From Thiobacillus sp. (GTDB lineage Bacteria; Pseudomonadota; Gammaproteobacteria; Burkholderiales; Thiobacillaceae), in assembly GCA_030680405.1 (NCBI GenBank), contig JAUXVT010000010.1:58343-122342 (forward strand): 64,000 bases of DNA. Reading direction: 5' to 3'. The position numbers and the translations under genes are program-made. The notes beneath the pieces were generated by a model. It saw nothing but the letters and a program-made list of their open reading frames with translations. It ran no database searches and was not told where the DNA came from. Of this stretch, positions 51,190 to 58,446 are shown piece by piece (the stretch's first letter is position 1; every line of letters begins with the position of its first letter).

Positions 51190-51647
51190 AGGACGTCCGG
51201 ATCACGCCGGCCAGCGAAGCCGACATTCCCGACCTGGTCGACCTGCTCGGCGTGCTGTTCTCCGTCGAGCAGGATTTCACGCCGGACACCGACAAGCAGC
51301 GCCGCGGCCTTGCCGCTCTGCTCGCCTCGTCCGGCGGCCACATCGCGATCGCCCGCGATCAAGCCGCGCGCGCCGTCGGCATGGCCACGGCGCAACTGGT
51401 GATTTCCACCGCAGAAGGCGCGCCCTCGGCCTGGATTGAGGACGTAGTGGTACGCGAAGACTGGCGCGGTAAAGGCCTGGGACACGCGCTGCTCGACACG
51501 GTGCTCGCCTGGGCGCGCGCCCAGGGCGCCGTCCGCGCGCAACTGCTCGCCGACCTCGACAACACACCGGCACTGGCCTTCTACGACCGGCTGGAGTGGC
51601 AGCCCACGCGGCTGGGTGCGCGACGGCTGATGCTGGGCAAAGCCTAA
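51186..51647 (+). CDS. GNAT-family N-acetyltransferase
   Basis: A 153-residue GNAT domain protein. Acetyl-CoA-binding motif A reads VREDWRGKGLGHALLDTVL, with motif B near FYDRLEWQPT. The substrate is unknown; small amines or amino acids are typical. The start overlaps the XRE stop (ATGA), so the two are co-expressed, and an amine-modifying or detoxifying role beside methylamine catabolism is plausible but unproven. Confidence 0.85.
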   Translation: MKDVRITPASEADIPDLVDLLGVLFSVEQDFTPDTDKQRRGLAALLASSGGHIAIARDQAARAVGMATAQLVISTAEGAPSAWIEDVVVREDWRGKGLGHALLDTVLAWARAQGAVRAQLLADLDNTPALAFYDRLEWQPTRLGARRLMLGKA

Positions 51648-51648
51648 G

Positions 51649-51665
51649 AGCCCGCCGGGTTTTTT
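51649..51665 (+). terminator. Short Rho-independent terminator after the GNAT gene
   Basis: AGCCC, loop GCC, GGGTT followed by T-run (five-pair stem including a G-U). It separates the regulator pair from the guanidine operon. The next ~230 bases (51666-51898) are non-coding. They hold a TGCACC half-site (51797-51802), which resembles an NtrC half-box. Confidence 0.5.
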
Positions 51666-51898
51666 CGTTCCAACTGCCAAGAGCCGCAAGCTAGCAAGCT
51701 GCAGGCAGGTGCGAGGTCGGTCTGGATTGTGTGATCGACACCGCGCATGTCAGGCTCATGTTCCGGGAATCATTTTAGTGCAGGACAAATATTGCATGCA
51801 CCAAAATGGACTTCAGGTTCGTGGATAAAGTCGCTCGGCTCACCCATCTATTAAACAAATCAAAATAAATTCAATTGCTTGCATTTATTTTTCCGGTT

Positions 51899-51914
51899 TG
51901 GCATAGCCATTGCT
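51899..51914 (+). promoter_or_regulatory. Sigma-54 promoter of the guanidine operon
   Basis: TGGCATAGCCATTGCT matches TGGYRYN5TTGCW at every position, GG and GC ten bases apart. RNA would start near 51925, about 40 bases before the riboswitch. The half-site TGCACC ~100 bases upstream could be part of an NtrC enhancer, so nitrogen limitation likely gates the operon. Confidence 0.75.
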
Positions 51915-51965
51915 AGTCATTCAGCAACGGGAAAAGCGGCGCACGTCGCCTGCATGAACCGCGAT

Positions 51966-52070
51966 GTGTGGCTAGGGTTCCGGTCTCTTTTGAGATGTCT
52001 GGTCCGAGAGCTGCCGGCACCGCTCAGGCGGGGCTCCACGGAGGGACAAAAGCCCGGGAGACAGCGATTG
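51966..52070 (+). promoter_or_regulatory. Guanidine-I riboswitch (ykkC class)
   Basis: The conserved blocks of the ykkC aptamer are present in order and spacing: CTAGGGTTCCG (51972-51982), GGTCCGAGAG (52001-52010), CCACGGAGGGACAAAAGCCC (52036-52055) and CGGGAGA just after. Guanidine binding to this class turns on downstream genes. TCTCCGG (52081-52087) can pair with CCGGGAGA (52054-52061) as a possible switching helix. It sits 50 bases before the transporter ATG. Confidence 0.95.
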
Positions 52071-52120
52071 CGCGACGCTTTCTCCGGACTCGACTTTGGC
52101 CTTCCACTCAGGAGCTACAC

Positions 52121-53107
52121 ATGAAAATCGCGCGCCTCACCCGTACCCTCATCGCCAGCATCGGTTTTGCCCTGTTGACCCAACCTCTGACGGCACACGC
52201 CGAAGTCAAGATCGGCGTGTCCGACTGGCCGGGCTGGGTGGCCTGGTATGTCGCCGAACAGAAGGGCTTCTTCAAGAAGCACGGCGCCGACGTCAAGCTG
52301 GTCTGGTTCGCCAACTACACCGACTCGATCAGCGCGCTGTCCGCCGGCCAGGTCGACGGCAACTCGCAGACCTGGAGCGACACCATGGCGCCGCTGGCCA
52401 AGGGCATTGCGCTGAAGACCATCCTGGTCAACGACAACTCGGCCGGCAACGACGCGCTGATGGTCGGCCCCAAGATCAAATCGTTCAAGGATCTCAAGGG
52501 CAAGAAAATCGCGCTGGAGGAATACAGCGTGTCGCACTTCCTGCTCACCATGGGGCTCAACAAGAACGGCATGAGCCTCAAGGATGTGCAGGTGGTCAAC
52601 CTTTCCGCCGGTGACGCTGCTGCTGCCTTCATGGCCGGCCGCGTCGACGCCGCCGTGGTGTGGAACCCATGGGTCAACACCATCCAGACCAGCGGCAAGG
52701 GCAAGCCGCTGTTCACCTCCAAGGACGTGCCCGGCCTGGTGCCCGACCTGCTGGTGGTGCAGGAGAAATCACTGAAAGCCAAGCGCAAGGACTTCGTCGG
52801 CATGATCAAGGCCTGGTACGACGTCGAGGCTTTCCTGCGCACTCATCCCGATGAGGCGTCGAAGATCATGTCCAAGGTGGTCGGCCTGGATGCCAAGGAT
52901 TACAAGGTCTTTCTGCCAGGCACAAAGTTCTTCGACCAGAAGGCCAACCTGCAGGCTTTTGGTCCGGCCAGCGATGCCACCAGCCTGATGGGCGTGGCGC
53001 CGACCATTGCCAAGTTCCTGCTCGACAACAAGCTGATGGAAGGCAAGGTTGACTTTGCCAAGGGGCTCGATGCCTCGCTGGTCAAGGAAGTCGCTGGCGT
53101 CAAGTAA
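52121..53107 (+). CDS. ABC transporter substrate-binding protein, guanidine-operon type
   Basis: A 328-residue periplasmic protein of the TauA/NrtA/SsuA-like group with a signal peptide cleaved after AHA (about residue 27). Typical blocks are GVSDWPGWVAWYVAEQKGFF and DLKGKKIALEEYSVSHFLL. As first gene after the guanidine-I riboswitch it probably binds guanidine or a related cation. AGGAG precedes the ATG at 52121. Confidence 0.9.
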   Translation: MKIARLTRTLIASIGFALLTQPLTAHAEVKIGVSDWPGWVAWYVAEQKGFFKKHGADVKLVWFANYTDSISALSAGQVDGNSQTWSDTMAPLAKGIALKTILVNDNSAGNDALMVGPKIKSFKDLKGKKIALEEYSVSHFLLTMGLNKNGMSLKDVQVVNLSAGDAAAAFMAGRVDAAVVWNPWVNTIQTSGKGKPLFTSKDVPGLVPDLLVVQEKSLKAKRKDFVGMIKAWYDVEAFLRTHPDEASKIMSKVVGLDAKDYKVFLPGTKFFDQKANLQAFGPASDATSLMGVAPTIAKFLLDNKLMEGKVDFAKGLDASLVKEVAGVK

Positions 53108-53120
53108 GCGACCGGGAGAC

Positions 53121-53948
53121 ATGACGATGCCATCCAGACCCGGTGCCCGACCGCGCCGCCCCGGCATGTGGGCGATCCGCGGGCCGCTGTCTAGCAGGCA
53201 GTACTGGCTGTTCGCTGCGCTCGGCCTGTTGGCGCCGCTGGGCCTGTGGTGGGTCGTGTCGAGCGGGGCGACGGTGGACAAGGTGTTCCTGCCCGGCCCG
53301 GTCGACGTGTTCAACCGGCTGATCAAGTGGTACGCGGAAGACGATCTCTTGTCCGACATGGGCATCAGCATCTACCGCGTCACCACCGGCTTCCTCGTCT
53401 CGGCCGTGATCGCCCTGCCGCTGGGGCTGCTGATCGGCACCTTCCGCCCGGTGCAGGCGGTGCTGGAGCCGCTCACCGACTTCATCCGCTACATGCCCGC
53501 GGTGGCCTTCATCCCGCTGGTCATGCTGTGGGTCGGCATCGAGGAGTCGTCGAAGATCGCCATCATCTTCATCGGCACCTTCTTCCAGATGGTGCTGATG
53601 ATGGCCGAGGACGTGCGCCGGGTGCCGCTGGCGCAGATCGAGGCGGCGCAGACCATGGGCGCGACGCGCGGCGAATCGGTCAAGCTGGTGATCTTCCAGT
53701 CGGCCAAGCCGGCGCTGCTCGATACCCTGCGCGTCACCATGGGCTGGGCCTGGACCTATCTGGTGGTGGCCGAGCTGGTGGCCGCCAACTCCGGCCTCGG
53801 CTATTCAATCCTGAAGGCGCAGCGCTTCCTGCAGACCGACAAAATCTTCGTCGGCATCCTGCTGATCGGCCTTATCGGCCTGGTCATGGATCAGTTGTTC
53901 CGCCTCGCGCACCGCAAGGCCTTCCCCTGGCTCCACTTGAGGTCGTGA
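53121..53948 (+). CDS. ABC transporter permease (TauC/SsuC-like)
   Basis: A 275-residue inner-membrane protein with about six helices and the EAA loop EAAQTMGATRGESVKLVIF that contacts the ATPase. The ATG at 53121 (MTMPSRPGARPRRPG) follows GGGAG. It forms the pore for the adjacent binding protein and ATPase. It lies 13 bases after the binding-protein gene. Confidence 0.9.
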   Translation: MTMPSRPGARPRRPGMWAIRGPLSSRQYWLFAALGLLAPLGLWWVVSSGATVDKVFLPGPVDVFNRLIKWYAEDDLLSDMGISIYRVTTGFLVSAVIALPLGLLIGTFRPVQAVLEPLTDFIRYMPAVAFIPLVMLWVGIEESSKIAIIFIGTFFQMVLMMAEDVRRVPLAQIEAAQTMGATRGESVKLVIFQSAKPALLDTLRVTMGWAWTYLVVAELVAANSGLGYSILKAQRFLQTDKIFVGILLIGLIGLVMDQLFRLAHRKAFPWLHLRS

Positions 53949-53950
53949 CC

Positions 53951-54787
53951 ATGTCGCCGAAAATTTCCATCCAGCAAGTCGGCAAGGTGTTCGGCGAAGG
54001 CAGCCACCGCGTCGAGGCGCTGAAGGACGTCAGCCTCGACATCGCCGACAACGAATTCGTCACCTTCGTCGGCGCCTCCGGTTGCGGCAAGTCAACGCTC
54101 TTGCGCATCATCGGCGGCCTCGAATACCACACCGCCGGCGAGGTGCTGGCCAACGGCCAGCCGGTCATGGGCCCCGGCGCCGACCGCGCCATGGTGTTCC
54201 AGCACTACAGCCTCTATCCCTGGCTCAGGGTGATGGAGAACATCAAGTTCAGCCGCCGCCTGAGACACGGCCGCGAGAACCTCACCTCGGCCGAGGTGGA
54301 GGCCGCCTCCGGGCGCGCCGATGCGCTGCTCAGCCTGATGGGCCTCAACGCCGCCACCCACGCCTGGCCCAACGAGCTGTCCGGCGGCATGCAGCAGCGC
54401 GTCGCCATCGCCCGCGCGCTGATGGGGCGCCCCGAGATTCTGCTGATGGACGAGCCCTTCGGCGCGCTCGACGCGCAGACGCGCGAGGTCATGCACGACC
54501 TCATCCTGCACGTACACCGGCTGGAGAAACCGACGCTGGCCTTCGTCACCCACGACGTCGAGGAAGCGATTTACCTCGCCGATCGCGTGGTGCTGATGGC
54601 GCCGCGCCCGGGCCGCATCGACACCATCTACCAGGTGCCGCTGCCGGCCGAGCGCGAGCAGGACATGAAGCACACGCCGGAATTCCTGCGCCTGAAGAAG
54701 GAAATTCTCGCGCGCATCCGCGAGACCTCGGGCATGGAAACCGACCAGAACATGCTGGATCAGCTCAACATGCAGGAGGCAATATGA
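53951..54787 (+). CDS. ABC transporter ATPase (TauB/SsuB-like)
   Basis: A 278-residue nucleotide-binding protein. Walker A GASGCGKSTLLRII, Q-loop FQHYSLYPWL, signature LSGGMQQRVAIARAL, Walker B ILLMDEPFGALD and the H-loop FVTHDVEEA are all intact. It completes the three-gene importer and overlaps the creatininase-family gene by four bases. Confidence 0.95.
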   Translation: MSPKISIQQVGKVFGEGSHRVEALKDVSLDIADNEFVTFVGASGCGKSTLLRIIGGLEYHTAGEVLANGQPVMGPGADRAMVFQHYSLYPWLRVMENIKFSRRLRHGRENLTSAEVEAASGRADALLSLMGLNAATHAWPNELSGGMQQRVAIARALMGRPEILLMDEPFGALDAQTREVMHDLILHVHRLEKPTLAFVTHDVEEAIYLADRVVLMAPRPGRIDTIYQVPLPAEREQDMKHTPEFLRLKKEILARIRETSGMETDQNMLDQLNMQEAI

Positions 54788-55557
54788 GTGGTCAGCCTGT
54801 CCTCTGGCAGAACCTCACCTGGGAAGACGTCGCCGCGCTGCGCGACCGCGGCATCCGCATGGCCATCCTGCCAGTGGGCGCCACCGAGCAGCACGGCCCG
54901 CACCTGCCCTTGGGTGTGGACACGCTGTCCGCCGAAGCGGTGGCGCGTGGCGCCTCGGCGCTCACCGGCATCCCGGTTCTGCCCAGCCTCGCCTACGGCT
55001 GCTCGCTGGGGCATTCGCCCAAGTGGCCGGGCACGATTTCGCTGCGCCCCGAGACGCTCTCGAAAATCGTGCTCGAAATCGCCGAGTGGCTGCACACGGC
55101 GGGCTTCGACCGCCTGCTGCTCCTGAACGGCCACGTCACCAACTGGGCGCCGCTGCGCTGCGGGCTGGAGAACATCCGCCACAGCTACCCGGCGATGCGC
55201 GTCGCGCTGCGCTCGATCTGGGACCTCTCGGACGAGGCGCACCGCCGCTATCACGAGGACGCCGCCAACTTCCACGCCAACTGCGCCGAGACCTCGCTGA
55301 TGCTGGCGCTGCATCCCGAGCTGGTGCGCATGGACAAGGTCGTCGACGAACCCGACCGCTCGGCCGGCTGCTTCTTTTCGTATCGAGTGAACGACGAAAG
55401 CGTGCACGGCATCGTCGGCACACCGAGCCAGGCTCAAGCCGCCGCCGGACAAACCCTGCTCGACCTCTGCGTCAGCGAACTCGCGCAGCAACTGAACCAG
55501 GCGCTCACCGAGACCACGCCCCTCGAAAGTGCCGGCATCACCCCACCCCCATTCTAA
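54784..55557 (+). CDS. Creatininase-family amidohydrolase
   Basis: A 257-residue metalloenzyme of the creatinine amidohydrolase family. The metal-binding start motif ILPVGATEQHGPHLPLGVDT and the later NFHANCAETSLMLALHPELV are clear. The family motif NGHGGN is replaced by NGHVTN. Members open cyclic amides (creatinine to creatine, other lactams/ureides). Its place between the importer and the carboxylase suggests a guanidino- or amide-containing substrate; creatinine itself is possible but unproven. Start overlaps the ATPase stop (ATGA). Confidence 0.85.
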   Translation: MSGQPVLWQNLTWEDVAALRDRGIRMAILPVGATEQHGPHLPLGVDTLSAEAVARGASALTGIPVLPSLAYGCSLGHSPKWPGTISLRPETLSKIVLEIAEWLHTAGFDRLLLLNGHVTNWAPLRCGLENIRHSYPAMRVALRSIWDLSDEAHRRYHEDAANFHANCAETSLMLALHPELVRMDKVVDEPDRSAGCFFSYRVNDESVHGIVGTPSQAQAAAGQTLLDLCVSELAQQLNQALTETTPLESAGITPPPF

Positions 55558-55568
55558 GGAGTCATTCG

Positions 55569-56945
55569 ATGACCATGCATTCCCAATCCGAAACCCAGGC
55601 CGTCGAAACGCAGGCCGCCAAGGCGCAGCTCGAATCCGCCGGCGTCAAATACGCGCTCGCCAGCTTTGCCGATCTGCACGGCATGTCCAAGGGCAAGGTG
55701 GTGCCGATCAGCCATTTCGAGCAGATGGTCGGCGGCTCCGAGCTTTACACCGGCGCCGCGCTCGACGGCGTGCCGCAGGAGGTCAACGACGAGGAAGTGT
55801 CGGCGCATCCCGACCTCGCTTCCGCCGCGATCCTGCCGTGGAACCCGGAAGTGGTGTGGTACGCCAGCGACCTTTATCTGAAAGGCCAGCCCTTCGAAGC
55901 CTGCTCGCGCGGCATCCTGAAAAAGCAGCTCAAGGCCGCCGCCGATCTGGGCCTGCGCTTCAACCTCGGGATCGAAACCGAGTTCTTCATCCTCAAGCAG
56001 AATTCGGACGGCAGCATCGTCCCGACGAGCGAAGGCGACACCCTGGCCAAGCCCTGCTACGACGTGCGCGGCTTCCTCGACAACTACGGCCTGCTCGACG
56101 AGATCGTGCAGGCGATGGACGGCCTCGGCTGGGACGTTTATTCCTTTGACCACGAAGACGCCAACGGCCAGTTCGAGACCGACTTCCAGTACGCCGACGG
56201 CCTCACCATGGCCGACCGCTTTACCTTCTTTCGCCTGATGCTCGGCGAAATTGCGAAGAAGCGCGGCTATTTCGCCACCTTCATGGCCAAGCCCTTCGCC
56301 AACCGTACCGGCAACGGCGCCCACTTCAACATGTCGATGGCCAGCCTGGAAACCGGCGAGAACCTGTTCGACGCCGCGGTCGATGCAAACGGGCTGAAGC
56401 TGTCGAAACTCGGCTACCAGTTCATCGCCGGCGTGTTGAAGCATGCGCACGCGATTTCCGCCGTCATTGCCCCCACGGTCAACAGCTACAAGCGGCTGGT
56501 GCGGCGCGGCAGCATGTCCGGCTTCACCTGGGCGCCGATCCACGTCTCCTTCGGCAGCAACAACCGCACCAACATGCTGCGCGTGCCGCTGGCCGGCGGC
56601 CGCGTCGAATGCCGCGCCGTCGACATGTCGTGCAACCCCTACCTCGCCGCTGCGCTGATGCTGGCCGCCGGCCTCGAAGGCATCCGCGAGGGCCTCGATC
56701 CCGGCAAGCCGCACGGCGAGAACATGTACCTGCACACTGAGGCAGAACTGAAGGCGATGGGCGTCAGCCACCTGCCGCGTTCGCTGGAAGAGGCGATCGA
56801 CGCCTTCGAGGCCGACCTGCTGACGAAGGAAGTGTTCGGCCCGCTGATGGCCGAGACCTTCGTGAAATTCAAGCGCGACGAATGGCAGGCGTATCACACC
56901 CACGTCTCGCAGTGGGAACTGGACCGCTACCTCAAATTCTTCTGA
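55569..56945 (+). CDS. Type III glutamine synthetase homologue in the guanidine operon
   Basis: A 458-residue GS-fold enzyme. It shows [48 protein letters not shown] and [14 protein letters not shown], closely paralleling the GmaS at 43407-44735. It could assimilate the ammonia released from guanidine or ligate an amine to glutamate. AAGGAG lies eight bases before the ATG. Housekeeping GlnA is not expected in such an operon. Confidence 0.88.
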   Translation: MTMHSQSETQAVETQAAKAQLESAGVKYALASFADLHGMSKGKVVPISHFEQMVGGSELYTGAALDGVPQEVNDEEVSAHPDLASAAILPWNPEVVWYASDLYLKGQPFEACSRGILKKQLKAAADLGLRFNLGIETEFFILKQNSDGSIVPTSEGDTLAKPCYDVRGFLDNYGLLDEIVQAMDGLGWDVYSFDHEDANGQFETDFQYADGLTMADRFTFFRLMLGEIAKKRGYFATFMAKPFANRTGNGAHFNMSMASLETGENLFDAAVDANGLKLSKLGYQFIAGVLKHAHAISAVIAPTVNSYKRLVRRGSMSGFTWAPIHVSFGSNNRTNMLRVPLAGGRVECRAVDMSCNPYLAAALMLAAGLEGIREGLDPGKPHGENMYLHTEAELKAMGVSHLPRSLEEAIDAFEADLLTKEVFGPLMAETFVKFKRDEWQAYHTHVSQWELDRYLKFF

Positions 56946-56956
56946 CCCGAATCGCC

Positions 56957-57694
56957 ATGGCACAAAACCTTAACCCCGTCCCACCCGAGCTGTTCCTGTG
57001 GGAAGAAGCGCTGCCCGGCGGCTGCCACTGGTCGGGCGTGCTCCGTCGTGGCAATGCGCTGCGGCTCACCGATCTCACCGGCCGCGCCAATATCTCGGCG
57101 CTGTTCTACAACGCCGAGGAAAAGCTCGAGCGCTACAACATGCCCGACACGTTGAAGGCGCAGCACACCGCCCACCTCACCACCGGCCACGTCTGCTACT
57201 CGGACATGGGGCATGTGCTGTGTTCGGTGATTGCCGACAGCTGTGGCTGGCACGACACACTATGCGGCACCAGCAACGCTGAAATGGTGAAGGCGAAGTA
57301 CGGCGAAGCGACCTACCAGACCCACCGCAACGCCATGCACCGCAATGGCCGTGACGGCCTGCTGGTCGAACTCGGCAAGTGGGGGCTGGGCAAACGCGAC
57401 GTGGTACCGAATGTGAACTTCTTCAGCAAGGTGATCGCCGATGAGGCCGGCCACCTGCTTTTTGAAGGGACGAATTCCTGTGCCGGTGCGTACGTTGACC
57501 TGCGCTTCGAGATGAACGTGCTGGTGGTGCTGTCCGTCGCCCCGCACCCGCTCGACCCGCGCCCCGACTACGCCCCCGGCGACGTGGTGCTTACAGCGTG
57601 GAAGAGTGGTACCCCGGGCGCGGAAGATGCCTGCCGCAATGCCTGCCCCGAGAACCAGCGCGGCTTCTATCAAACCGAAATCCTGTTCCGTTGA
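56957..57694 (+). CDS. Urea carboxylase-associated protein 1 (DUF1989; carboxyguanidine deiminase subunit)
   Basis: A 245-residue DUF1989 protein (urea amidolyase-associated protein 1). Cys/His-rich motifs [12 protein letters not shown] and [14 protein letters not shown] plus VNFFSKV are present. In guanidine degradation, the paired DUF1989 proteins form the carboxyguanidine deiminase CgdAB, releasing ammonia to give allophanate. It is followed by its partner gene ten bases downstream. Confidence 0.9.
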   Translation: MAQNLNPVPPELFLWEEALPGGCHWSGVLRRGNALRLTDLTGRANISALFYNAEEKLERYNMPDTLKAQHTAHLTTGHVCYSDMGHVLCSVIADSCGWHDTLCGTSNAEMVKAKYGEATYQTHRNAMHRNGRDGLLVELGKWGLGKRDVVPNVNFFSKVIADEAGHLLFEGTNSCAGAYVDLRFEMNVLVVLSVAPHPLDPRPDYAPGDVVLTAWKSGTPGAEDACRNACPENQRGFYQTEILFR

Positions 57695-57704
57695 GGTCAT
57701 AGAC

Positions 57705-58379
57705 ATGAGTACCTTCAACCTCGTCGAAAGCCCCCTCGACCCCAAACGCGCTGTCGTCGACGCTGTCATCGATGCCGGCGATCCATGGATCCACGAAATC
57801 AGGAAGGGCCAGGTCTTTCGCATCCTCGATCTCGAGGGCAACCAGGCGGTCGACACCCTGTTCTTCAATGCGCGCGATCCCGAGGAGCGCTACAGTGCGG
57901 CCGACACCGTGCGCGCCCAGGGCGCGCTCTACCTCACCGCCGGCACGCAGCTGATGTCGAGCGAAGGCAGGGTGATGCTGACCCTCACCGCTGACACCTG
58001 CGGCCGCCATGACACCCTCGGCGGCGCCTGTTCGTGCGAGAGCAACACCGTTCGCTACGCGCTGAACAAGCGGCCGATGCACTCCTGCCGCGACAGCTTT
58101 TTGCACGCACTCGCCCACTATGACTTTAATCAAAACGGTGGCGGGCTGACCAAGCGCGACATCACCAGCAACATCAACTTCTTCATGAACGTGCCGGTGA
58201 CGCCCGAGGGCGGTCTCACCTTCGCCGACGGCGTGTCGGCGCCCGGCAAGTACGTCGAGATGCGCGCCGAGATGGATGTGCTGTGCCTGATCTCCAACTG
58301 CCCGCAGCTCAACAACCCGTGCAACGCCTACAACCCGACGCCGGTGCGGGTGCTGATCTGGGACGCGCCCAACCAATAA
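57705..58379 (+). CDS. Urea carboxylase-associated protein 2 (DUF1989; carboxyguanidine deiminase subunit)
   Basis: A 224-residue DUF1989 paralogue of the previous protein, with [34 protein letters not shown] and [10 protein letters not shown]. It is the second subunit of the heteromeric carboxyguanidine deiminase. The ATG at 57705 is chosen because the upstream frame lies in the preceding gene. The 64-base gap after it carries a tandem repeat. Confidence 0.9.
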   Translation: MSTFNLVESPLDPKRAVVDAVIDAGDPWIHEIRKGQVFRILDLEGNQAVDTLFFNARDPEERYSAADTVRAQGALYLTAGTQLMSSEGRVMLTLTADTCGRHDTLGGACSCESNTVRYALNKRPMHSCRDSFLHALAHYDFNQNGGGLTKRDITSNINFFMNVPVTPEGGLTFADGVSAPGKYVEMRAEMDVLCLISNCPQLNNPCNAYNPTPVRVLIWDAPNQ

Positions 58380-58391
58380 CAACAATCCACG

Positions 58392-58446
58392 GCGGGACGA
58401 CCCGCTGCGGAGACTGCACGCGGGACGACCCGCCGGAGATTGCATG
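58392..58446 (+). repeat. Tandem duplication of hairpin plus ribosome-binding site before the carboxylase
   Basis: GCGGGACGACCCGC (a 5-bp stem, ACGA loop) occurs at 58392-58405 and 58420-58433. Each copy is followed by a GGAGA and TGCA. The second leads to the ATG at 58444; in the first copy the matching codon is ACG. It is an imperfect ~27-base duplication of the translation start region. Confidence 0.7.
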
